A stretch of 64,000 nt of DNA from Spirochaetia bacterium UBA2205 (GTDB lineage: Bacteria; Spirochaetota; UBA4802; UB4802). The DNA lies in the NCBI GenBank assembly GCA_002328585.1, contig DCUV01000060.1, positions 124,001 through 188,000 on the forward strand, written 5' to 3'. Positions 45,601-53,184 of the stretch are shown one piece after another. The position numbers and the translations under genes are program-made. The notes under the pieces were generated by a model, which was not told where the DNA came from, did no database searches, and saw only the letters and a list, made by a program, of their open reading frames with translations. Within the stretch, counting starts at the first letter, position 1; each line of letters begins with the position of its first letter.

Positions 45601-46537
45601 CTGCTGCAGAAGAGCCATAAGCAGAAGTTAGTCCATAGTCAACATTAATTGCTGTTTGTGCAATGCTTGTTGTCCAATGGATTATAGCGCTGGTATCAGT
45701 GATATCAGTAACCCATACGTTGCTTATGGCCAATGCACCGCTTGCAGGAGCAGGTTCAGTGGTAAATGTCCATGTATGGTTTCCGTCAAGGACCAATGGG
45801 TTGCTGGATAGATCTTCAATTGCAGCGGTTAAATTGACAGTGTGTACTGTCCCATAAGCGAGTGGTGTTGAAAGGTTTAATCTGAACGTTTGCTGGTCCA
45901 GTGAAAAGGTAACACCTGTTCCTGAACCGGGTGTTATCTCAAAACTGGCATTTGCAACTACGGTGGTATCATCGATAGGTTTGGTAAAGGTTACATCCAC
46001 AAAACTTTGATTTATACTTACATTGGCAGCTAATGGTGCAGGATAACGGGATGCAGCTACAACCCGTGGAAGTTCAAATGTTGAAGTGTCTGCAGATGTG
46101 GTGAAGGTAAAGCTATAACTGGTGATAAGGTTGCGCTGAGGAGCATCCTGATCAAGGATACCTGTACCTATATCAATGGTATATAATGTATTGTCTAAAA
46201 GATCGCCTGATGTAATAGTTAAAATAATTGTTCTGCCATCGGACGAAGCTGATGCACTATAGGTAACACCTCCTGAAATGTCAACATTACCAGGAACTAT
46301 CGTACCCAGATCAACAGGTTCTGAAAAAACAAGGACAATGGAAGTATCTACCGGGATGGAGGTATCGCCATTTTCAGGGTATGAGCCCAAAAAATCAGGG
46401 GCATCTATACCAATACCGGTACCCCCCGAGCCGCCGGGAGGGGCAGGGGATACACGAGGAGCTTCATTAGAACATTGTATGGAAAAGAATACAATGCAGG
46501 CTAATAAAGTAGTAATTACAATAGTATTTTTTTTCAT
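42662..46537 (-). CDS. Large surface lipoprotein with Ig-like, FN3-like and repeated domains
   Basis: From the ATG at 46537 the protein has 1291 residues. The signal ends at a lipobox (FFSIQC) and is followed by a Gly/Pro-rich linker. Two Big_5-type Ig-like domains follow (SIPVDTSIVLVFSEPVD, then SINQSFVDVTFTKPID). A fibronectin III-like segment (VWVTDITDTSAIIHWTTS) comes next, then a long beta-rich part. From about 44940 to 43585 some five degenerate units of 60-70 residues recur (pattern D-x-G-x-DL...NDxIxN...YxxV). Function unknown; probably surface-exposed adhesion or structural protein. The start at 46573 would add 12 residues before the signal and is unlikely. Confidence 0.8.
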   Translation of the reverse strand: MKKNTIVITTLLACIVFFSIQCSNEAPRVSPAPPGGSGGTGIGIDAPDFLGSYPENGDTSIPVDTSIVLVFSEPVDLGTIVPGNVDISGGVTYSASASSDGRTIILTITSGDLLDNTLYTIDIGTGILDQDAPQRNLITSYSFTFTTSADTSTFELPRVVAASRYPAPLAANVSINQSFVDVTFTKPIDDTTVVANASFEITPGSGTGVTFSLDQQTFRLNLSTPLAYGTVHTVNLTAAIEDLSSNPLVLDGNHTWTFTTEPAPASGALAISNVWVTDITDTSAIIHWTTSIAQTAINVDYGLTSAYGSSAAEPAGTRTVHQASIGGLTLSTKYFFRIQYGAVIATGSFITADNTATSNDDSITDTAGDKSLLTIAQNQTIISASPYYTMDGSSCIAWKDPDGTVYASYIDNDAVPTKLWGADGSAVDSNNRTVLRVFSDFMGYCFVALGDGTNVYLKRIYNSAGVLTFDVTFGANAAAWGLSISTGTNPVVTMLWGDQTANNVSAGFVAKVVPAGTVPNTTEMNIPWANYFFDYDVDLSGVATGNHIIDGSYNQTTVTITGQNYRHVLGTAANVIAATETYRIADNTTSTAFTATDHVVNNTTAGTQTPYSNSGTNAYTDHGDNLTGWGTNDLITDGTNWGYLTANAGEVLLTTNLTDSGVSDVFFSFDNYLIRSNTSPVYQYSLVKNEDAPAYSYIANPVATTETWLPLNDDIFNATSENYSIWNGTYCWTHVQDPPFVSFYTISFLPSGLISNGESVTLYNYITGGTADTPGTNPLYDDGVDLSAVALNDIVVNLSAYTYSRVNNIAYSSAGALGLLANIMSNSQLYWIVSFTNPAEPILVIGRATSTLANQLISTAKSVGFSGIVEKGDLIYNITDNRYAIVTNVDDNDTLTLNKDIMTINDYFIIFASNEPLIETGTVTATGNPFTDINANFTSANGPARVGDIVHNLTAGTSAYVVAVNSATQLTLNNTIMVAAGDRYVIIQPRVLVAYERTDDIYGKVIRLRDGSTYLNEFTICGAAGTQANVQLITSGYTSTNPGAIALYRSGAGPTYTYYAKRINGTGVINAADNAVNGGLGVQATPANATLLYALSDDAGGIFVLYKITNDIYIRRISSTMAISWTNTIAGVVDAAMCRSATGVIVTYNKTTNSSQIFAQGFTGAGAVAFGETTIVALTPYAYATNLTIAPDRNDGAIISWVDERYLSQLGYTVMAQAINSTGTRQWDADPGAGTDYDGVLIGITNIWYKPYSGLKAAFYNDGATPYGGIFIWYDRRNNKQDIYYDTQPYP
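45411..45420 (+). repeat. GCGATAGTTA motif inside the lipoprotein gene
   Basis: Exact core within the 18-base match GATTTTGGGCGATAGTTA shared with 41981-41998. It lies in coding sequence of the large lipoprotein gene (antisense to the motif direction). Confidence 0.7.
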
Positions 46538-46585
46538 GTAATAGTGCCAATGTGATGGCTTATACAATATCATAAATAAAAAATA

Positions 46586-46615
46586 TTGACCTTTTTAGCT
46601 AAAATATGATACTAT
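46586..46615 (+). promoter_or_regulatory. Candidate promoter for the secreted FN3/FlgD-type gene
   Basis: TTGACC (46586-46591) and TACTAT (46610-46615) are 18 bp apart, in the 114-bp gap between the divergent lipoprotein and secreted-protein genes. The start codon is about 37 bp downstream. By eye only. Confidence 0.45.
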
Positions 46616-46651
46616 GAGGAAAAGTGCAAATTAATTTTCTTTAAATATAAT

Positions 46652-49009
46652 ATGAAAAAGCTAAGATTCTATATACTATGGTTGTTAATCATAATCTTAA
46701 ATACCGTTAACAGCTATGCAACTATCAGCAGTGTTGTTTTAACACCAGCCAACCCAACTTTTTTATCTATGGGAAATGGCTACTATCTGGCGGGGAAAGC
46801 ATATACATTTACGGTACAGGTAGTTGACCCTGATGTAACAGCATGGAATCAGATAACCGAGGTTGTACTGACAATACCAAATTCCACCAATATACAGTTG
46901 CGGGTTTCCGCAATAACTGGTACAGGAGCTGGTAATCATACCTTAACGATAGTTTCCGGGATAGCGGGGTGTTCATCATCAATTGCTGGCACATGGAATA
47001 ATTTTACCGTTACCTTTACCGTTACAATATTGTGGAATACTCAGGAATCAGCATGGGCATTAAACAGAAGCATTGCAGCATCAGCAACCACAACAGTTCC
47101 TGCAATTAATACGTTGACCGATACAAAACTTGTTTCGTATGGAATATGTGCATCAATCCGAATAATAAATTTTGCTCAGGGTGGAGTTAGTGCTGATGCA
47201 ATGATCAATCCATGGCACAGCGCATTCAATGTTACAGGAACTATCGCATATAATGTACCGGGCGCTGCTGCAGCAGATGCTGTGCACCTCATTGCAGATG
47301 CTGGTGCAGGTGAAATTACCAACGCCGAATTGCGGCGTAATGGAACAAGTACGGTTACCAATGACGGAGATGAAACCGATGGATTGACATTAACGGTTGG
47401 AGCTGAGTATTTTTATAATCTGGATATAACACCTCCGTATAGTCAATTGGGAAATCATACATGGACAGTCCGGATAACCTGTGCAACCGCAGGGGGCCCG
47501 GAAGCTTCAAACAATTCCCTGACTATTACTTGCGACCTGGTTGAAATTACCAATATTGAAATTATAAACGGGGGAGGGGTCAATGCATCTCCCAATTACT
47601 GGCGAAGTGTCAACGTTCCTGGGACTCAAGTCAGGGTTACAGCACGGATGCAATGGTCAGGTACCAATGTTGTTGGCAATACAACAGTAAGAATACAGGA
47701 TAGCGAAGGGAATAATACTGATGTGTTAATTCCCAATGGTCAGCCCAATGCAGTGGCAAATGTTACCTACCCGACAGTACTTGCGCAGATAACTGATACC
47801 ATTACCTATCAGGCAATAATGGTAAACGGCGGTGCCTATGATGATGAACAGAATGTAGCAGCGCGTATCCCCCAGCCTGCAACAAGGACTGTTTACTGGG
47901 AAAATGCTGACCCGCCAGGAGTTAACACCCCACCATTTATACCCTTTAGTGGATCATCTTCCACAGCATTTACCATTACTGTTAACTGGGTACCTTTAAG
48001 CAATCCTATTGATGGGGATTTTGACAGTTACAGGATTTATTATAAAGAGAGTTCCTCAGCAACATGGCTGCTCCTTGATAGGACTATATTAGCAGCATTG
48101 GGGAATAGAGCAACTGGCAGTGCAACCATCACTTCCTTACAATCGTTAACTGATTACGACATACGGATTTCAGCCGTTGATGTTTTTGGCTATGAGGTTG
48201 ATGGAGCCAACCAGATTACTACTGCAATAGCAACAACAGCAGAAAGTGTGGATGTTTCCATTACCGATGGTATTACGGAATGGGGTGATACAACCTTTGG
48301 TACGCTGGCTTCCAACAGGCCATTGCGCAGAACAGCCATACGGGTAACAATAAGCATTACAACCGATTCACCGGATGCGGTTAACCTTATTGTTGCTGCA
48401 GGGGATATAGGGGTGGGTGTTGATTTAATTGTTGGCGGCGTCATTGATCCAGCATTAATTGAAAATACAGATTATTACCGTATAGCTGCAACCAGGACAA
48501 CTTCCACTGGTTGGATTAGTTACATCCCTGATACCAATCCCTTGATAACGCTTGGAACGGATGTGCGTTTTATACTTGAAACTATTAAATCAGGGGTTGC
48601 CTCATATTCAGATAGCGATTCAGATACAGAAGCTCCGCCAGGTAATCCTAATGATCTTGAGTATTCATTTACAGTAGCAATACAACCACAGTTTACTCCC
48701 TGGCCAACCCGCATATTAAACAATGTCATTACGAATAAAAATCCACTATGCTACCCTGCATACTATCTTACTGATGATGCATTGGTAACCATTACGGTGT
48801 ATGATATAAAAGGACGGGCTGTTGTAAAACTGCTGGATAAAGCATTCAGAAAAGGTGGTCAAAACATCAAAGAAGGCGGGTGGAATGGCGATAACAAAGC
48901 AGGGAACAAGTTGGGGGTTGGGCTATACTATGTTCATATACGCGCCAAACGGGTAAGCGACGGCAAGGTGATATTAAATTCATTCCAAAAAGTGGTCATT
49001 GCAAAATAA
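46652..49009 (+). CDS. Secreted protein with fibronectin III and C-terminal FlgD-Ig-like domain
   Basis: The 785-residue protein starts with a signal peptide (about 1-23, ending NSYA). A beta-rich body follows. A fibronectin III domain is near 430-520 (FTITVNWVPLSN, then SLTDYDIRISAVDVFGYE). The C-terminus (about 700-785) has the FlgD-type Ig-like motif VTITVYDIKGRAVVKLL with NGDNKAGNKLGVGLYYVHI, found in surface proteins of diderms and in type IX-like cargo. It is divergent from the large lipoprotein, so the two may act together at the surface (inference). No catalytic domain is visible. Confidence 0.82.
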   Translation: MKKLRFYILWLLIIILNTVNSYATISSVVLTPANPTFLSMGNGYYLAGKAYTFTVQVVDPDVTAWNQITEVVLTIPNSTNIQLRVSAITGTGAGNHTLTIVSGIAGCSSSIAGTWNNFTVTFTVTILWNTQESAWALNRSIAASATTTVPAINTLTDTKLVSYGICASIRIINFAQGGVSADAMINPWHSAFNVTGTIAYNVPGAAAADAVHLIADAGAGEITNAELRRNGTSTVTNDGDETDGLTLTVGAEYFYNLDITPPYSQLGNHTWTVRITCATAGGPEASNNSLTITCDLVEITNIEIINGGGVNASPNYWRSVNVPGTQVRVTARMQWSGTNVVGNTTVRIQDSEGNNTDVLIPNGQPNAVANVTYPTVLAQITDTITYQAIMVNGGAYDDEQNVAARIPQPATRTVYWENADPPGVNTPPFIPFSGSSSTAFTITVNWVPLSNPIDGDFDSYRIYYKESSSATWLLLDRTILAALGNRATGSATITSLQSLTDYDIRISAVDVFGYEVDGANQITTAIATTAESVDVSITDGITEWGDTTFGTLASNRPLRRTAIRVTISITTDSPDAVNLIVAAGDIGVGVDLIVGGVIDPALIENTDYYRIAATRTTSTGWISYIPDTNPLITLGTDVRFILETIKSGVASYSDSDSDTEAPPGNPNDLEYSFTVAIQPQFTPWPTRILNNVITNKNPLCYPAYYLTDDALVTITVYDIKGRAVVKLLDKAFRKGGQNIKEGGWNGDNKAGNKLGVGLYYVHIRAKRVSDGKVILNSFQKVVIAK

Positions 49010-49265
49010 TATTCATTATTTTTTGATCTGACGCAATGTGCAATTCCGCCAAGTGACTCTGTATATATTCCCTGTTCATGGGCAGGTTTGTAGCAAGCAA
49101 TGCTTCAACATCAAGTATGTCATGTGTTCTTCCCGCTGCTAACGTTATAATAATAAGATCGTCCAGTAAAATAACGGGGATAGTAGTATCAAGCAATGTA
49201 ATATGTGTACACTGTGCGATGGCCTGTTTTAAAAATTTGGTATTGGCTATGATAATGTCCAGCAC
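48996..49265 (-). pseudogene. C-terminal remnant of a nucleotidyltransferase-like gene
   Basis: An 89-codon frame (starting with GTG at 49265) resembles the C-terminal part of AbiEii-like nucleotidyltransferases: IPVILLDDLIIITLAAGRTHDILDVEAL fits the eDLI..K...GR.kDl.Di.aL pattern of that family. The N-terminal catalytic part is missing and stops close the frame just upstream. The usual Lys before the Arg-Lys/His-Asp is also changed (IITLAAGRTHD). It lies next to an intact gene of the same kind (49293-49745), so it is probably a decayed copy or relative. A real small gene cannot be excluded. Confidence 0.55.
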
Positions 49266-49292
49266 ATAATCTCATTTAGTTTTTCGGAAACA

Positions 49293-49745
49293 TCACTTCC
49301 CATATTTTTTTATCCATTGGATATCTGCTAAATCTTTATCTCTCCCGGTAGCTTTTTTGTTTTGTATCAAATCGTTTAACGATAAAATAGCAACATCAAT
49401 GTTTCCAAATTTGGCTTCTATTTTTTGTTCCCATGCTTCTTGAAAATCTATACCATCTATCGAAGTTAGGATATCTATACGTTGAGGTGGCAACCCTAAT
49501 TGAATAACTTTCTCGGGCTGTATAAGATCATCAATAGTAATGTGTAGTGAAGCAAAACCAAATTCATGTAATGCATGTATAATCTTTTCTGCATTTTCGT
49601 ATGATGCTTCAATCCATATATCAATATCTTCAGTATACCGTGGCCGTGAATGATAACCTAAAGCATACCCACCAACAATGATATACTTTATATTATTTTT
49701 GTTTAATAATTCTAATAACTCTTTGGAATCCTTGCTTACCTTCAC
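49293..49745 (-). CDS. AbiEii/DUF6036-like nucleotidyltransferase
   Basis: This 150-residue protein has a minimal nucleotidyltransferase fold. The GG motif and Asp pair read IIVGGYALGYHSRPRYTEDIDIWI near 22-45, and a C-terminal DLIQNKKATGRDKDLADIQWI block completes the family pattern. Such proteins are the toxin or enzyme half of AbiE-like or MenT-like systems; whether this one is toxic is unknown. It overlaps the 3' end of the small upstream gene by 53 bp in another frame, a tight arrangement that suggests a module. Confidence 0.8.
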   Translation of the reverse strand: MKVSKDSKELLELLNKNNIKYIIVGGYALGYHSRPRYTEDIDIWIEASYENAEKIIHALHEFGFASLHITIDDLIQPEKVIQLGLPPQRIDILTSIDGIDFQEAWEQKIEAKFGNIDVAILSLNDLIQNKKATGRDKDLADIQWIKKYGK

Positions 49746-49881
49746 CGGTTATTTCCATGTGTCGTTGTCTAATTTCTTCTAAGATAGTTAACTTTTTGTT
49801 TGGATCCAGTGATTTCCAGTATTCAACTTCGTTGTTTTCGGCTTCTTCAAAGCTGTTGAATATCTTTATTACCTGTTTCAT
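49693..49881 (-). CDS. Small companion protein of the nucleotidyltransferase
   Basis: From the ATG at 49881 it has 62 residues (MKQVIKIFNSFEEAENNEVE and onwards). Its charged helical sequence with YWKSLDPNKKLTILEEIRQRH recalls the small partners that precede nucleotidyltransferases in many genomes. It overlaps the downstream nucleotidyltransferase gene by 53 bp. I recognise the gene-pair type only from memory, so the antitoxin label is a suggestion. An in-frame start at 49938 would add 19 residues. Confidence 0.65.
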   Translation of the reverse strand: MKQVIKIFNSFEEAENNEVEYWKSLDPNKKLTILEEIRQRHMEITGEGKQGFQRVIRIIKQK

Positions 49882-49989
49882 GTTTAAAATATGCCATTTG
49901 TGTGTATGAATGTCAACCATAATTGCATCAGAATCCATTGTACTATTGTACCAACTGTTTATAGGTAACTATCAAAAAAATGTTTTGCT

Positions 49990-50976
49990 TTATTTTTTTA
50001 TATGTGCCCTGAAGATTTTCAAGTCTTTAGGACCATCGATATCGTTTTCCCAGTGAGATGCATTGTGCTTAATGTGAAAGATATATCCTCCAAATTTTGA
50101 CAGATCTAAAGTATATACTCGTTCTATTACATTAATTGCAGCTTTGTAAAATCTTTCTTCTTCAATGCAATGTCGCTTTATCTGTCTGATAAGGATAAAA
50201 TTTTTAGTTTTCCATAAATAGTAAATAATTTTAGAAAAAATATTTGGTGCCAATGCTTTGCGAAGGCTGTAAAAAAAATCAATAATTTCATATTCAACAG
50301 CACTATCAAGACTTTGATGTTTTAGTAGCGCAGCAGAGTTGCCAATGCGTGCTTCAAATGTGGTAAAACCAACAAAATTTTTTAACTTCCCTTTGTTTTG
50401 TCCTCGTTTAATGATTTTCAGGCGATGATTAAGCCATGTATCATCCTTTAAGTCTTCATATTCTACAATACCATACGCCACATGTGCGGTTATTCCCCGA
50501 TAATCTTTTGCTTTTCCTAAAATTGTATCATACTGACTATTTACCCATTCAACATCTTCAGAGGTTATGCGGGGGGTATCACCAAAGAAGATGTCAACAC
50601 GTCTTCCATACTCTAATTGATTAAAGTAAAAATCCTTCAGGTGCCCGCCTACAGACTGTTTCATCTGCATGACATACAGGTTATGATATTTTCTGGTATC
50701 TATCACATCGGTGAAGTTTTTTACATCATTGTACACGTATATTGTATCGTACAGTGGTTTTCCCTTCTTTTTTGCATGGTACACGGCATCAAGAACATAC
50801 TGGATTACAGGTTTACCGGCTAGTTGTTGTAAAAATTTATTTTTCCCTATATAGATACTATCGCCATCATAAGCTTCAATAATCTGTTTTTTACGCTTGA
50901 TCATGGTTGATCGATCAGGTTTATCATATCCAGCAAGGATAAGCGCATAGGGTTTGTTGCCATTTTCTTTAGTCAT
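49990..50976 (-). CDS. NTP-transferase (MobA-like) family protein
   Basis: The 328-residue protein begins KPYALILAGYDKPDRS, where the glycine-rich nucleotide loop of MobA/GlmU-like transferases would be, followed by NKFLQQLAGKPVIQYVLDAV with the acceptor-binding Lys-Pro-Val-Ile. VDIFFGDTPRIT resembles the metal-binding Asp region. It probably joins NTP to a small phosphorylated substrate such as a sugar or nucleotide cofactor. The 130-residue C-terminus is helical and unrecognised. No ribosome site is obvious before the ATG. The gene is single on its strand. Confidence 0.7.
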   Translation of the reverse strand: MTKENGNKPYALILAGYDKPDRSTMIKRKKQIIEAYDGDSIYIGKNKFLQQLAGKPVIQYVLDAVYHAKKKGKPLYDTIYVYNDVKNFTDVIDTRKYHNLYVMQMKQSVGGHLKDFYFNQLEYGRRVDIFFGDTPRITSEDVEWVNSQYDTILGKAKDYRGITAHVAYGIVEYEDLKDDTWLNHRLKIIKRGQNKGKLKNFVGFTTFEARIGNSAALLKHQSLDSAVEYEIIDFFYSLRKALAPNIFSKIIYYLWKTKNFILIRQIKRHCIEEERFYKAAINVIERVYTLDLSKFGGYIFHIKHNASHWENDIDGPKDLKIFRAHIKK

Positions 50977-51164
50977 AATTATTATTGTTGAATATTAAAT
51001 AATAAATACAATGGTATTATCATAGCGAGTATCAGTCAAGCGTTTAACAAATGAAAAGAAAATGCAGCTATCATTGTAATTTCACTTGACAGTTACTCTA
51101 TTTAAGTTAAGAACCAATAAACAAATAATATTAAATAATGAAATATATTTTTGGAGTAAAAAAG

Positions 51165-53141
51165 ATGAAAAAATATGTGATTTTTATCTTAATTGCATTT
51201 GTTGCATGTGCTACCGGGAAAAACACCGCTCATACCAAATCCCTTTCCAAAGAATTAAAAAGCCTTGTTAGTCAGTCATGTTTTGAGGTTGTAGTAAACA
51301 AGCCTGAAAAGGATACGTTAACCTATGAAAAAGAACTTCCTTGGCATTTGATTCCCTATAATATTCGTGTTGATAAATATTATTCAATTGGCACTGCGTT
51401 TGCCGTTTCGCCAACAGAGCTTTTAACTGCTTTTCATGTGCTGGATTTAAAAACCGATTCCCTTATCTATAAGGATTTTTATATACGGGACACTCAGGGT
51501 AACGTTTATGAAATAGATAAAATTTTAGCGTTCGATAGTCATCGGGATTTCATCCGCTTCACGGTAAAGAACAAAACATTTACAAAATATCTTAAACTAA
51601 AAGAAGAGTATGTTGTTGGTGATACGGTATACGCGGTTGGTAATGCATACGGTGAAGGCATCGTCATGCGTCAGGGTGAGCTGATTGGCACATATCCTGA
51701 GCCTGAGGATAACAGATTTAAGCTGTTAAAAAGCTCATCCGATGTTAACTTTGGCAATAGTGGCGGTCCTCTTGTTGATGATGACGCTGATGTTGTTGGT
51801 ATTGTTATACAGCGTAAAGATAATATCGCCTATTCACTGCCGGTAAGTGAGGTGTCAAAGACGGGGAACCGGGGTGTTTTTCATGTAAAGATGAATTTTG
51901 GATTTACATTGCTCCCTGAAAAAACGATAGTTAAGGATTTTGATGACGAGCTGCAACTCCCCATGGGGTATAAAGAAATAAAAAAAACATTTAACCAGCG
52001 ATTCAAAAATTTTTATACTGATACTATGGATCAATTTCTTGCTCAGGAAGGCAAAGGTATGTTTCCCCATGGTGATGAATCGCTTATCCCACTTTTTGAT
52101 TTTACCGATAGTTACCTGTTACAGGTCAATTACTTGAGTAAGGATAACAACAAATGGGCTATCTCCAATATTGAATATAAAGAAACAAAGATACGGAATA
52201 ATGGTGTTATACGGATAGCAAATCCTGATAAGCGGTTGCTGTTTATTGATATTTCCCGTCCTGATGACGTAAGCATGATGGATATGCTTAATGATCCAAA
52301 GGTTGGGATGAAGCTGGTATTGGAAGGGCAGAGCATTACGCGTGATTTTGGAGATGTTAAAACGCGTATTCTTTCATTAGGAGATCCAATAGCCACTGAA
52401 TATCATACCGATAATTATCAGCGGAAATGGCGGCTGTGTATATGGGTAATGGAATATTCAGATGAAGCTGTAATAAGCTGTACAACACCAACACCTGAGG
52501 GTATGGCTGCCATAGTATTTGTATGCGAAACATCTGAAATTGAATTCTGGAAATATGATACCCTTAAACTGCTTAATTTTATACAGCTTTCATATTTTGG
52601 AAAGCTTAAAGATTGGAATGATTTTTTATCGGTCAATAATAAACTGCTACCAGAAGTCTTCAGCAATGTTACCTTAAACTATCAGGTTCAGGAAAATCTT
52701 AAATTAAATTGCGCTGATTTTACCATCAATGTTACCAATGATAGTATTGCAATAAACAATGATGTTAAAATGGGTGTAACGTTTGGGTATATCAGAAATA
52801 ATAATGTTGCCCGGTGGACAATACGTCGGGTAATGCTCAGTGAAGATCAAAAAGATAACTATTTTGTGCTTATAAACTGGTATGCGCCGGATACACAATT
52901 ACCCAAAGATTATATCACTTACTGGGACAGCATTGTCAAAGGCGAGCATCCCTACACCATGAAACCATTTGCAAGCGATAGTACCACAAAGATTGCTGCG
53001 GTAGTAAAAAAGATACAGGATCAACCTGAAAAAGTTAGCAAGCTGTATACATTATTCATGGGGAAGGCAGGCAAGGTTGAAGAAGAAAAGATGATACAGG
53101 ATTTTAAAATCCTGATGAATGGGATAACAATTAATAAATAG
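51165..53141 (+). CDS. Trypsin-like serine protease lipoprotein with large C-terminal extension
   Basis: The ATG at 51165 has GGAG eight bases upstream. The signal sequence ends at a lipobox (AFVAC, C15). The S1 protease domain (about 65-230) has H91 in LLTAFHVLD, D128 in HRDFIRF and S199 in GNSGGP, a complete catalytic triad. About 420 residues follow with no family I can name and no PDZ domain. It is probably a periplasmic or surface protease for unknown targets. It ends 44 bp before the end of the convergent dehydratase gene, with a hairpin between. Confidence 0.83.
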   Translation: MKKYVIFILIAFVACATGKNTAHTKSLSKELKSLVSQSCFEVVVNKPEKDTLTYEKELPWHLIPYNIRVDKYYSIGTAFAVSPTELLTAFHVLDLKTDSLIYKDFYIRDTQGNVYEIDKILAFDSHRDFIRFTVKNKTFTKYLKLKEEYVVGDTVYAVGNAYGEGIVMRQGELIGTYPEPEDNRFKLLKSSSDVNFGNSGGPLVDDDADVVGIVIQRKDNIAYSLPVSEVSKTGNRGVFHVKMNFGFTLLPEKTIVKDFDDELQLPMGYKEIKKTFNQRFKNFYTDTMDQFLAQEGKGMFPHGDESLIPLFDFTDSYLLQVNYLSKDNNKWAISNIEYKETKIRNNGVIRIANPDKRLLFIDISRPDDVSMMDMLNDPKVGMKLVLEGQSITRDFGDVKTRILSLGDPIATEYHTDNYQRKWRLCIWVMEYSDEAVISCTTPTPEGMAAIVFVCETSEIEFWKYDTLKLLNFIQLSYFGKLKDWNDFLSVNNKLLPEVFSNVTLNYQVQENLKLNCADFTINVTNDSIAINNDVKMGVTFGYIRNNNVARWTIRRVMLSEDQKDNYFVLINWYAPDTQLPKDYITYWDSIVKGEHPYTMKPFASDSTTKIAAVVKKIQDQPEKVSKLYTLFMGKAGKVEEEKMIQDFKILMNGITINK

Positions 53142-53148
53142 TGAACAT

Positions 53149-53173
53149 TACACGCTGCCTAAGGCAGAGTGTA
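53149..53173. terminator. Hairpin between convergent genes
   Basis: ACACGCTGCC (53150-53159) can pair with GGCAGAGTGT (53163-53172), one internal mismatch, extended by a TA/AT pair. It lies midway between the convergent protease and dehydratase genes. The T-rich tail is poor on both strands, so termination may be weak or Rho-assisted. Confidence 0.5.
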
Positions 53174-53184
53174 GTAAATAATTG

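Noticed and set aside
49078..49269. Plus-strand frame of 63 codons opposite the nucleotidyltransferase remnant
   Set aside because: The minus-strand translation matches a known family pattern and this one does not.
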